The position numbers and the translations under genes are program-made. The notes under the pieces were generated by a model. That model searched no databases and was not told the DNA's origin. It was given only the letters and a program-made list of their open reading frames with translations. Shown here piece by piece: positions 1-5,994 of a DNA stretch of 11,226 nt. The stretch spans positions 1-11,226 of the forward strand of contig JARXAU010000006.1 in assembly GCA_029865675.1 (NCBI GenBank). Reading direction: 5' to 3'. Within the stretch, counting starts at the first letter, position 1. Each line of letters begins with the position of its first letter. This DNA is from Rhodoferax sp. GTDB taxonomy: Bacteria > Pseudomonadota > Gammaproteobacteria > Burkholderiales > Burkholderiaceae_C.

Positions 1-16
1 GATACAAGCAGCCGCC

Positions 17-562
17 TCACCGGATGTACTCCGCAAGCTGCGCCTGATAGCGGCCGCTGGCCGTCAGCAGCAAATCGCAGAGTTCCCGCGCGGCGCCGTG
101 GCCGCCGTGCCGATCGGTCACAAAATGGACCCGCGCCAAAACCTCAGGGTGGGCGTTGGGTGGAGCGCAGGCAAAGGCTGCTCGGCTCATCATGGGCAAA
201 TCAGGCCAGTCGTCGCCCATGGCTGCAGCCTGGCTCCAGCCGAGCCCCAACGCCGCCAGTGTGACCTCGGCCGCAGGGCGCTTGTCTTCGGTACCGAAAT
301 GGACGTGGCCGATGCCCAGGGCCTGGAGACGATTGCGCAAGGGGGCAGAGTCGCGCCCGGTAATGACGGCCGGCGTGATACCTGCCTTTTGCAGCATCTT
401 GAGGCCGTGGCCGTCTAATGTATGAAAGCGCTTGAGGGTTTCGCCAGTTTCGGAGTACAACAAACCGCCATCCGTCAACACGCCGTCCACGTCAAAAAAC
501 ACGACTTTCACCGCTTTGGCGCGCTCCAACAGCTCGGCGTGGTAGGGGGCGACGGTCGGCAT
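17..562 (-). CDS. kdsC: 3-deoxy-D-manno-octulosonate 8-phosphate phosphatase KdsC
   Basis: KdsC is a HAD-superfamily phosphatase that removes the 8-phosphate from Kdo-8-P in the cytoplasm, giving free Kdo for the lipopolysaccharide core. The 181-residue product shows the compact HAD layout without a cap domain: motif I FFDVDGVLTDG at residues 22-32 with nucleophile Asp24 and acid/base Asp26, motif II ITGRDS at 67-72, the motif III lysine at Lys94, and motif IV GDDWPD at 116-121 for magnesium. Its length matches the family (about 180-190). I chose the ATG at 560-562 because it shares one base with the kdsD stop (TGATG) and has AAGG 7 nt upstream inside kdsD; a longer reading from 610 would overlap kdsD by 49 nt and add no family sequence. 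Translation is probably coupled to kdsD. lptC is the usual next gene, but only 16 bases follow the stop here, so this is inference. Confidence 0.95.
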   Translation of the reverse strand: MPTVAPYHAELLERAKAVKVVFFDVDGVLTDGGLLYSETGETLKRFHTLDGHGLKMLQKAGITPAVITGRDSAPLRNRLQALGIGHVHFGTEDKRPAAEVTLAALGLGWSQAAAMGDDWPDLPMMSRAAFACAPPNAHPEVLARVHFVTDRHGGHGAARELCDLLLTASGRYQAQLAEYIR

Positions 563-1563
563 CAAATGACCTTGGCCCGCATCAAGTCGTTGGTGTTGAT
601 GGCGCCGCACAAGCGCCCGTCGGCGTCCACTACCAACACGCTGGTGATTTGCCGCTGCTCCATCAGTTCTGCCGCGTCCACAGCCAGCGCGTCGGCGGCA
701 ATCGTAGTGGGCCCGGCGTGCATTACGTCTTGGGCGATTTTGTCGCGCAAGTCGACGCCACGCTCAACCCAACGACGCAAATCGCCGTCGGTAAAGATGC
801 CCAGCACGCCGTCTTGCACATCGACGACCGCCGTTGCGCCGAGGCCTTTGGCGCTCATTTCGCGCATCAGATCGCTAAAGCTTGCGCTCAGGCCCACGCG
901 CGGCACCGCATCGCCTGTGCGCATGACGTCGCTGACGTGGGTCAGCAGCTTGCGTCCCAGCGCACCACCTGGGTGTGAGCGGGCAAAGTCTTCGGCCTTG
1001 AAGCCGCGCGCGTCGAGAAGCGCGACAGCCAAGGCGTCGCCCATGGCCAGTTGGGCCGTAGTGCTTGCAGTGGGCGCAAGGTTGAGCGGGCAGGCCTCTT
1101 TGTCAACTGCGGTGTCGAGCCACACCGTCGCGTGCTGGGCCATACTGGAATGGGGGTTACCGGTCATGGCGACCAGGGGCGTGCCCAGGCGTTTGAGGAC
1201 AGGGATGACCGCGCTGATCTCTTGCGACTCACCACTGTTGGAGATCATCAGCACCAGGTCTTGTGCAGTGACCATGCCCAAGTCGCCGTGGCTGGCTTCG
1301 GCCGGATGAACGAACATGGCCGGGGTCCCGGTGGAAGCGAGTGTGGCGGCGATCTTGCGCCCCACGTGGCCGCTCTTGCCCATGCCCATCACCACCACCC
1401 GCCCCGGAATCAACAAAGCCAATCCCACTGCTTGAGCAAACGCGTCGCCTAAGCGCGCTTTGAGCCCCAGCACCGCCGCCGCTTCAATGTCAAAAGTGGC
1501 ATGCGCCAGGGCCAGAGCGCGTTGGGCTGCGAGAGGGGACAGGGCGGGCAGAGAAACGGTCAT
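562..1563 (-). CDS. kdsD: D-arabinose 5-phosphate isomerase KdsD (KpsF/GutQ family)
   Basis: KdsD interconverts ribulose 5-phosphate and arabinose 5-phosphate, the first committed step towards Kdo for lipopolysaccharide. The 333-residue protein has the family architecture: an N-terminal SIS sugar-isomerase domain (about 40-185) with GMGKSGHVGRK at 60-70, VHPAEASHGDLG at 85-96, ISNSGES at 107-113 and LAPTASTT at 162-169; the linker SHPGGALGRKLL at 196-207; then two CBS domains (about 210-268 and 275-333), the first containing FTDGDLRR at 257-264. E. coli KdsD is 328 residues, so the gene is full length. It precedes kdsC with a 1-nt overlap, so the two Kdo steps are co-translated. No convincing Shine-Dalgarno precedes the ATG; a TAGAAT hexamer lies 8 nt upstream of it. 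The gutQ/kpsF paralogues share this architecture, but pairing with kdsC supports kdsD. Confidence 0.95.
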   Translation of the reverse strand: MTVSLPALSPLAAQRALALAHATFDIEAAAVLGLKARLGDAFAQAVGLALLIPGRVVVMGMGKSGHVGRKIAATLASTGTPAMFVHPAEASHGDLGMVTAQDLVLMISNSGESQEISAVIPVLKRLGTPLVAMTGNPHSSMAQHATVWLDTAVDKEACPLNLAPTASTTAQLAMGDALAVALLDARGFKAEDFARSHPGGALGRKLLTHVSDVMRTGDAVPRVGLSASFSDLMREMSAKGLGATAVVDVQDGVLGIFTDGDLRRWVERGVDLRDKIAQDVMHAGPTTIAADALAVDAAELMEQRQITSVLVVDADGRLCGAINTNDLMRAKVI

Positions 1564-1656
1564 CGGGACATTCTATGACCGGGCTTAAGTGCGTTTCGAA
1601 CCGCCGTGAAGCGTCGTAAAGCGGCGCCTAGGCAGGAGCGGAACTGCCGCTGCTGC

Positions 1657-3066
1657 TCACTTACCGATACAAAAGCTGGAAAAAATCACGCCGAGCAGAT
1701 CGTCCGAGCTGAACGCACCCGTGATTTCATTCAAAGCGTTTTGCGCCAAACGCAGCTCTTCGGCCAGCAGATCCAGCGCTTGGGCGCTTTGCGCCAAATG
1801 GGCCACCGCCTCCATCAAATGGGCATCCACCCGGCGCAAGGCCTGCACATGGCGCGTGCGGGCCATGAATAAGCCCCCGGCTGGAGCTTGCCAGCCCGCT
1901 GCTTGCAACAAGGCAGCGCGCAACGCGTCCAACCCAGCGCCGGTTTTGGCGGACAGAAGTACACCCGGTGCCATCGGCAGGGCATCTGCCACCGCGTCGG
2001 CCTTGTTCCACACGTCGATGACGGGCACCTGGCGGCCGATTTTTTGTACCAATTGACTTGCAATTTGCACATCGGCGGCGGCGTAGTCGGGCGCGGTGCA
2101 GCGCGTCAAATCGTGCAAAAAAAGCACGGCGTCGGCACCTTCAATGGCGCCCCAGGCGCGCTCTATACCGATTTTCTCGACCGCGTCCTCGCTCTCGCGC
2201 AGGCCGGCGGTGTCCACCACGTGCACCGGCACACCCTCGATTTGAATGGTTTGCTCCACCTTGTCGCGCGTCGTACCAGCAATCGGCGTGACAATAGCAA
2301 GCTCCGCCCCGGCCAAAGCGTTGAGCAGCGAGGACTTGCCCGCGTTGGGCTGGCCAGCAATCACCACCTGAATGCCTTCGCGCAGCAGCGCACCTTGGGT
2401 TGCTTGCTGCTGCAAGGCCTGCAAGGCCGCTTGCAGGCGCACGAGCTGACCGTGGGCGTCGGCCCTTTGCAGAAAGTCGATTTCTTCTTCTGGAAAATCC
2501 AGCGTTGCCTCAACCAGCATGCGCAGTCGCACCAGGGCGTCGCGCAAAGTGCTGACTTGGTTGGAAAACGCCCCCGAGAGCGATGCCGTGGCGCTGCGGG
2601 CTGCGGCCTCTGTGCTCGCGTCGATCAGGTCGGCAATCGCCTCGGCCTGAGCCAAGTCGATTTTGTCGTTCAAAAACGCCCGTTCCGTAAATTCACCCGG
2701 CTGCGCTAGACGCAAGCGCGGCAAGAGGGCGCCTGTGGCCGGCCCAGCTTCTTTTTGCGCCACCGTGAGGCAGCGCGCGACCAACAGTTGCAACACCACC
2801 GGCCCGCCATGGGCCTGCAGTTCCAACACATCTTCGCCGGTAAAGGAATGCGGCGCCGGGAAATACAAGGCCAGGCCCTGGTCGATGGGCGAGCCATTGG
2901 CGTCGGGGAAAGGCAGGTAGGTTGCTTCGCGAGCACGCAGGTCGCGCCCGAACCAGGTGCGCACCAGCGGGGCGAGGTTTTGGCCACTGACGCGCACGAT
3001 TCCCACCGCACCCCGACCCGGGGCGGTAGCAATAGCAATGACGGGGTCGTGATGGCGACTAAGCAT
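1657..3066 (-). CDS. mnmE: tRNA uridine-5-carboxymethylaminomethyl modification GTPase MnmE
   Basis: MnmE (TrmE) works with MnmG to install the 5-carboxymethylaminomethyl group on wobble U34 of certain tRNAs, using folate-derived carbon and GTP hydrolysis. The 469-residue protein has all expected parts: an N-terminal folate-binding domain (about 1-130, with TAPGRGAVGIVRVSG at 14-28 and PGEFTERAFLNDK at 123-135), a helical domain split around an inserted Era-like G domain (about 230-390), and the C-terminal FCIGK at 465-469 with the conserved Cys466. In the G domain, G1 is GQPNAGKSS at 238-246, G2 TTRD at 265-268, G3 DTAG at 285-288, G4 NKAD at 354-357 and G5 SAK at 372-374. A short extra loop near 103-118 makes it slightly longer than the 454-residue E. 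coli protein. The ATG at 3064-3066 matches the family start, although no clear Shine-Dalgarno precedes it. Confidence 0.97.
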   Translation of the reverse strand: MLSRHHDPVIAIATAPGRGAVGIVRVSGQNLAPLVRTWFGRDLRAREATYLPFPDANGSPIDQGLALYFPAPHSFTGEDVLELQAHGGPVVLQLLVARCLTVAQKEAGPATGALLPRLRLAQPGEFTERAFLNDKIDLAQAEAIADLIDASTEAAARSATASLSGAFSNQVSTLRDALVRLRMLVEATLDFPEEEIDFLQRADAHGQLVRLQAALQALQQQATQGALLREGIQVVIAGQPNAGKSSLLNALAGAELAIVTPIAGTTRDKVEQTIQIEGVPVHVVDTAGLRESEDAVEKIGIERAWGAIEGADAVLFLHDLTRCTAPDYAAADVQIASQLVQKIGRQVPVIDVWNKADAVADALPMAPGVLLSAKTGAGLDALRAALLQAAGWQAPAGGLFMARTRHVQALRRVDAHLMEAVAHLAQSAQALDLLAEELRLAQNALNEITGAFSSDDLLGVIFSSFCIGK

Positions 3067-3089
3067 GAAGTAGAGCGAAGAACGCGGAG

Positions 3090-3095
3090 CTTATA
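3090..3095 (-). promoter_or_regulatory. Possible -10 element for mnmE
   Basis: The minus strand reads TATAAG (five of six matches to TATAAT) 23 nt upstream of the mnmE start. It would place transcription near 3083 with a leader of roughly 17 nt. No good -35 lies at 16-18 nt; TTGTCG at 3109-3114 is only 13 nt upstream. It sits just past the yidC-side hairpin, which would suit a separate mnmE transcript. The evidence is weak. Confidence 0.25.
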
Positions 3096-3108
3096 CAAGA
3101 AGCAGAAG

Positions 3109-3132
3109 CGACAAGGGCCGCTTGCGCGGCCC
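3109..3132 (-). terminator. Hairpin downstream of yidC, possible weak intrinsic terminator
   Basis: GGGCCGC (3115-3121) and GCGGCCC (3126-3132) form a perfect 7-bp GC stem with a 4-nt loop, 25 nt after the yidC stop. On the minus strand it is followed by TTGTCGCTTCTGCTTCTTG, which is T-enriched but not a clean U-tract, so termination may be partial and allow read-through into mnmE. On the plus strand no T-tract follows. Confidence 0.45.
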
Positions 3133-3157
3133 CCGGTTTGGCGCCCCCAAGCTGCGC

Positions 3158-4888
3158 TTATTTAAAAGATGGCAGGTTGAACTGCGGGGGGACGCCCATG
3201 CGGATGTTGATCAGCCACTGCTGCGCAATAGACAAGATGTTGTTGGTAATCCAGTACAAAACCAGACCCGAAGGGAAAAAGAAAAACATCACGCTAAACG
3301 CCAGCGGCATGAACCACATCAACTTGGCTTGCATGGGGTCTGGCGGCGCCGGGTTGAGCGCTGTTTGAAGCAGCGTGGTCAGAGTCATGATCAGTGGCAA
3401 GACGTAAAAGGGGTCGGGCGCAGACAGGTCCTGAATCCAACCCATCCAGGGCGCATTGCGCATTTCCACACTGGACAACAACACCCAGTACAAGGCGATG
3501 AACACTGGAATTTGGACCATGATGGGGAAGCAGCCACCCATGGGGTTGACCTTTTCCTCACGGTAAATGCGCATCATCTCTTGCTGCATTTGCTGCGGGT
3601 TGTCTTTGAGGCGCTCGCGCATCTCGGTGATCTTGGGGCTGACCGCCTTCATTTTGGCCATGCTGGCGTAGGCCTTGGCGTTGAGCCAATAAAAAGCGAT
3701 TTTCAGCAACAGCACCAGGGCCACGATAGACCAACCCCAGTTCTGAATAACTCCATGGAGGTAGTCCAACAAAAAGTACAACGGCTTGGCCAGAATCGTC
3801 AGCCACCCGTAGTCTTTAACAAGCTCCAAGCCAGGGGCAAGCGCCTCTAGTATTTTTTCTTCTTGGGGCCCAACAAAGAAGGTGGTTTCAACAGAGCGCG
3901 TGGCCCCAGGGGCAATCGCTTCGAGGGGCGCGACCATGGCGGCGCGGTAGCAGCAATCGGGAACGCCGCCGCCGAGCTCAACCGGGTCCAACGACATGGT
4001 GCGGACCATGCCCTCGGGCAGGATCCAGGCGCTGGCGAAATAGTGCTGGACCATGGCCACGTAGCCAGTGCTGGACTGCTTTTCGTACTCTGCGCTTTTC
4101 TTTTTGATGTCCGCAAACTCCACTTTTTGGTACTTCTGGGCCTCGGTGTAGACCGCAGGGCCGGTAAAAGTCGAATAAAACGACGACTCGCCGTCGGGTT
4201 TGTTGCCGTCGCGCACCAATTGCAAGTACAGCTGCGGCGCAATCGGCGCACCGGTGGTGTTGGTCAGCGCGTGGCTGACGGCCACCGCGTACGAGCCGCG
4301 CGTGACGGTGTAGGTTTTGACCAGTCGGATACCGCCCACGTCCGCAGATTCAAAACGGATTTGTAAGCTGTCGGCGCCGTCTTTGAGCACGCGTTCGCCG
4401 CTTGCCGTCATGGGAGTTTTGTGGGTAGGGAACGCACCCGGTAAAGCGCCCGACACCACGCCCGACTGCGCCAGATAGACGCGGCTTTTGCTGTCGTCCA
4501 GCAGTACAAAGGGTTTGGTCTGGTCAGTGGTGTCGCCGAACTTCAAGAACTCAGAACCTACCAGAGTACCGCCCTGGGTGTCGAAACGCAGGTTCAGCAC
4601 ATCGGTGCTAACGGTGAATCGCTCGCTGGGTACGCCAGGGGCCGTGCCATCAGCAGCAACCATCCCGCCGGTAGGCAGCGTGGAGGGCGCGAGGGCTACA
4701 GAACTGGGTACGCTGGGGTCGGAAGCAGCTGTTTTGACACCTGAGCCGACTGTAGTCGTATGCACCATCGCAGGCTGACCCTGGAAGAAAGTGGCTTTGT
4801 GGCCGTTGTAAATCTGCCATTGATCCCACAGCAGGACCATGGAGAAACCAAAAACCACCCACAAAATGGTGCGGCGAATATCGTTCAT
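3158..4888 (-). CDS. yidC: Membrane protein insertase YidC
   Basis: YidC (Oxa1 family) inserts and folds inner-membrane proteins, alone or with SecYEG. The 576-residue protein has the Gram-negative plan: TM1 at about residues 6-22 with basic IRR before it, a Ser/Thr/Pro/Ala-rich linker (about 40-90), a large periplasmic beta-domain to about 345, then the conserved insertase core. The core has the amphipathic stretch and TM2 (about 362-402), a charged cytoplasmic hairpin (about 405-447, with SMAKMKAVSPK and EEKVNPMGGCFP), TM3 at about 452-472, and further TMs at about 491-512, 522-539 and 540-560. Lys396 falls where E. coli has the groove residue Arg366. A CysCys pair occurs in the periplasmic domain at 312-313. 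The ATG overlaps the yidD stop (ATGA), implying coupled translation. Length is similar to E. coli (548) with a longer linker. Confidence 0.97.
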   Translation of the reverse strand: MNDIRRTILWVVFGFSMVLLWDQWQIYNGHKATFFQGQPAMVHTTTVGSGVKTAASDPSVPSSVALAPSTLPTGGMVAADGTAPGVPSERFTVSTDVLNLRFDTQGGTLVGSEFLKFGDTTDQTKPFVLLDDSKSRVYLAQSGVVSGALPGAFPTHKTPMTASGERVLKDGADSLQIRFESADVGGIRLVKTYTVTRGSYAVAVSHALTNTTGAPIAPQLYLQLVRDGNKPDGESSFYSTFTGPAVYTEAQKYQKVEFADIKKKSAEYEKQSSTGYVAMVQHYFASAWILPEGMVRTMSLDPVELGGGVPDCCYRAAMVAPLEAIAPGATRSVETTFFVGPQEEKILEALAPGLELVKDYGWLTILAKPLYFLLDYLHGVIQNWGWSIVALVLLLKIAFYWLNAKAYASMAKMKAVSPKITEMRERLKDNPQQMQQEMMRIYREEKVNPMGGCFPIMVQIPVFIALYWVLLSSVEMRNAPWMGWIQDLSAPDPFYVLPLIMTLTTLLQTALNPAPPDPMQAKLMWFMPLAFSVMFFFFPSGLVLYWITNNILSIAQQWLINIRMGVPPQFNLPSFK

Positions 4889-5157
4889 GAAGATTTCTTT
4901 TCGGAAGATGGGGAGATCAGGCGGCTAAACAGCCGGGGTTTATCGCTTGGCACCGGGTCATGCCCACCAGCGCACCACGGCTGACAGCGCGCAAGCCTGC
5001 ACACAACGAGGTAACTTCCCACAGCAGCGCCGTGGGTCTGCAACGCCCCTAAAGCATACACAGAGCAGGTCGGTTCAAACCGACAACCCGCACCTAACCA
5101 AGGGCTTAACAATAGACGATAGGCGCGCACGACGCCAATCAACAAAGCCTGCACCAT
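4885..5157 (-). CDS. yidD: Membrane protein insertion efficiency factor YidD
   Basis: YidD is a small inner-membrane-associated protein that aids insertion of YidC substrates; its precise mechanism is not settled. The 90-residue product carries the family signature almost throughout: a hydrophobic or amphipathic N-terminus (ALLIGVVRAYRLLLSPWLG, residues 4-22), CRFEPTCSVYALGAL at 25-39, THGAAVGSYL at 41-50, RLARCQPWCAGGHDPVP at 54-70, then a variable Ser/Lys-rich tail. The invariant cysteines at 25, 31 and 58 are present, with an additional Cys53 and Cys62. I chose the ATG at 5155-5157, 4 nt after the rnpA stop, because it matches the family start; an in-frame GTG at 5187 would add ten unrelated residues overlapping rnpA. 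The stop overlaps the yidC start by 4 nt, the usual arrangement for this pair. Confidence 0.93.
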   Translation of the reverse strand: MVQALLIGVVRAYRLLLSPWLGAGCRFEPTCSVYALGALQTHGAAVGSYLVVCRLARCQPWCAGGHDPVPSDKPRLFSRLISPSSEKKSS

Positions 5158-5161
5158 GACG

Positions 5162-5593
5162 CTAGGCGCGCAACTTCGCGTGAGCACTGGCGCGAGTGAA
5201 GAGCTCCAATAACTCGATGCGCACTGCGAATTTCAGCGCATCTGAGGTGGCGCTGACGTATGTCTTGCGGTCGAACGCTGCACGCAGCCGAACGACGTGG
5301 GCCTGCGCGGCCAGCACATCAAAAAACTGATCGCTGACGATGTAAATTTGACGCCTTATGGCATTACGGGTCACCGCTCGTTTGGCCCAACGTTTCGGCA
5401 CCATCGCACCTAAAACGGGTTGAAGGGCGGCGTTCGAGCCTCCGAGAGAATCCTGCCGTGTTGCGACAGCTGCAGTTCGGGGCTCGATCATTTTTGTCAG
5501 TTCGCAGCTGTGAAGGGCAAAGTGTGCGGTTCTAACGCCCGGCCTGCTCGCCAGCACCGTTTGAAACTGAGGTCGGGTTTTCAGCCGCTGCAC
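5162..5593 (-). CDS. rnpA: Ribonuclease P protein component RnpA
   Basis: RnpA is the protein subunit of RNase P, which with the RNA RnpB removes 5' leaders from precursor tRNAs. Read from the GTG at 5591-5593 the product has 143 residues, starting with the family-like QRLKTRPQFQTVL. The RNA-binding signature KRAVTRNAIRR lies at residues 71-81, preceded by LGAMVPKRWA, and AAFDRKTYVSATSDAL follows at about 105-120. A poorly conserved segment at roughly 30-60 makes it longer than the 119-residue E. coli protein. It begins 28 nt after the rpmH stop. The start is uncertain: AGGGG is about 17 nt upstream of this GTG, further than usual, and another in-frame GTG at 5651-5653 lies inside rpmH. It is probably translated with rpmH as part of the conserved rpmH-rnpA-yidD-yidC unit. 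Confidence 0.93.
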   Translation of the reverse strand: MQRLKTRPQFQTVLASRPGVRTAHFALHSCELTKMIEPRTAAVATRQDSLGGSNAALQPVLGAMVPKRWAKRAVTRNAIRRQIYIVSDQFFDVLAAQAHVVRLRAAFDRKTYVSATSDALKFAVRIELLELFTRASAHAKLRA

Positions 5594-5621
5594 GTTGAGG
5601 ACAGAGCCAACCCCTACAAGC

Positions 5622-5756
5622 CTAGACCGCCAAGCGCTTGCGGCCTTTAGCACGGCGCGCGTTGATCACAGCGCGTCCACCGCGAGTTTTCATGCGAACC
5701 AAGAAGCCGTGCGTGCGGGCGCGGCGGATTTTCGATGGCTGGTAGGTGCGTTTCAT
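5622..5756 (-). CDS. rpmH: 50S ribosomal protein L34
   Basis: This 44-residue, very basic protein is L34 of the large ribosomal subunit. Translating the minus strand from the ATG at 5754-5756 gives MKRTYQPSKIRRARTHGF at the N-terminus, then VRMKTRGGRAVINARRAKGRKRLAV up to a TAG stop, which matches the bacterial L34 family over its whole length with no gaps. The reading frame was found by hand because it is short. AGGA lies 8 nt upstream of the ATG, a good Shine-Dalgarno. It is the first gene of the leftward unit, next to the dnaA spacer, the standard arrangement at many bacterial origins. A promoter candidate lies at 5821-5849. Confidence 0.98.
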   Translation of the reverse strand: MKRTYQPSKIRRARTHGFLVRMKTRGGRAVINARRAKGRKRLAV

Positions 5757-5820
5757 TATTCAATTCCTGAGAGTTCGGTGCTGTTTGCAGGGTGCCCGGA
5801 AAACCTCAGGGCAGCCTTCC

Positions 5821-5849
5821 ATTATTGCAAACTTTTTGAGAGCACGCAA
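5821..5849 (-). promoter_or_regulatory. Candidate promoter for rpmH-rnpA-yidD-yidC
   Basis: On the minus strand, TTGCGT (5844-5849) and AATAAT (5821-5826) are separated by exactly 17 nt and resemble sigma-70 -35 and -10 boxes (3/6 and 5/6 matches). Transcription would start near 5814, giving an rpmH leader of about 58 nt. Confidence 0.45.
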
Positions 5850-5875
5850 CATGTCGACAAAAGCAACGGAACACG

Positions 5876-5891
5876 CCGCTTTGCAAAGCGG
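5876..5891. repeat. 16-bp perfect palindrome in the rpmH-dnaA spacer
   Basis: CCGCTTTGCAAAGCGG equals its own reverse complement over all 16 positions. It has no loop, so it looks more like a binding site for a dimeric protein than an RNA hairpin. It lies 32 bp before the perfect DnaA box and upstream of the candidate rpmH promoter. TTGCAAA at its centre recurs at 5825-5831, overlapping the candidate rpmH -10. Confidence 0.7.
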
Positions 5892-5923
5892 TTAAGATCG
5901 CCACCCTGAGGTTATCTGCAAAT

Positions 5924-5932
5924 TGTGGATAA
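5924..5932 (-). promoter_or_regulatory. Perfect DnaA box
   Basis: TGTGGATAA on the plus strand is TTATCCACA on the minus strand, identical to the consensus high-affinity DnaA box. It lies 62 bp upstream of dnaA, so it could act both in origin firing and in dnaA autoregulation. It is the only strict match I found in the spacer. Confidence 0.85.
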
Positions 5933-5959
5933 ACGGTTAATAACTTCACCTCAGGCCCC

Positions 5960-5988
5960 TTGTTTTTATCATTTGTCCCCATTTTAAT
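5960..5988 (+). promoter_or_regulatory. Candidate dnaA promoter placing the start site at the ATG
   Basis: TTGTTT (5960-5965) and TTTAAT (5983-5988) are separated by exactly 17 nt and resemble -35 and -10 boxes (4/6 and 5/6 matches). The expected transcription start falls at about 5995, the A of the dnaA ATG, which would give a leaderless mRNA. This agrees with the absence of any Shine-Dalgarno in the preceding CCCCATTTTAATATCGCC. Confidence 0.4.
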
Positions 5989-5994
5989 ATCGCC

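Larger units (their letters stand above)
5802..5955. repeat. Three copies of octamer ACCTCAGG around the DnaA box
   Basis: ACCTCAGG occurs at 5803-5810 and 5948-5955 in the same orientation, and inverted (CCTGAGGT) at 5905-5912. The first and the inverted copy match over 10 bp (AACCTCAGGG at 5802-5811 against CCCTGAGGTT at 5904-5913). The inverted copy and the last copy flank the perfect DnaA box. The function is unknown to me. Confidence 0.6.
5757..5994. other. rpmH-dnaA divergent spacer, probable origin of replication (oriC)
   Basis: This 238-bp spacer separates the leftward rpmH unit from rightward dnaA, the classical place of oriC. It holds one perfect DnaA box (5924-5932), a 7-of-9 match TTATCTGCA at 5912-5920, a 16-bp palindrome, three copies of ACCTCAGG, two CGGTTAA copies (5889-5895 and 5934-5940), one GATC, and an AT-rich run at 5961-5991 (about 74% A+T) that could serve as an unwinding element. 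Genes on both sides are transcribed away from it. The scarcity of strict DnaA boxes is the main reservation; origin activity is inferred from position. Confidence 0.65.

Noticed and set aside
138..149. A 12-bp copy of the origin-spacer repeat (AAAACCTCAGGG, matching 5800-5811)
   Set aside because: It lies inside the kdsC coding sequence far from the spacer and has no partner; chance is the simplest explanation.
422..1309. A 295-codon plus-strand open frame opposite kdsC/kdsD
   Set aside because: It is Ser/Thr/Arg-rich and has no recognisable domain. It is the complement of two full-length genes with intact catalytic motifs.
1622..1648. Possible hairpins between mnmE and kdsD (GGCAG/CTGCC at 1631-1648 and others)
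   Set aside because: Stems are only 5 bp with loops of 5-8 nt and no T-tract follows on either strand, so they do not support a terminator call.
1888..2709. A 273-codon plus-strand open frame opposite mnmE
   Set aside because: The antisense frame lies wholly within mnmE, whose G1-G5 motifs and FCIGK end are intact; no own start signals were seen.
3122..3850. A 242-codon plus-strand open frame opposite yidC
   Set aside because: It is His/Gln/Arg-rich and mirrors the hydrophobic insertase core; it is an expected by-product of the opposite strand.
5757..5994. parS-like or other partition site in the origin spacer
   Set aside because: No match to the parS consensus TGTTNCACGTGAAACA was seen here or elsewhere in the window.
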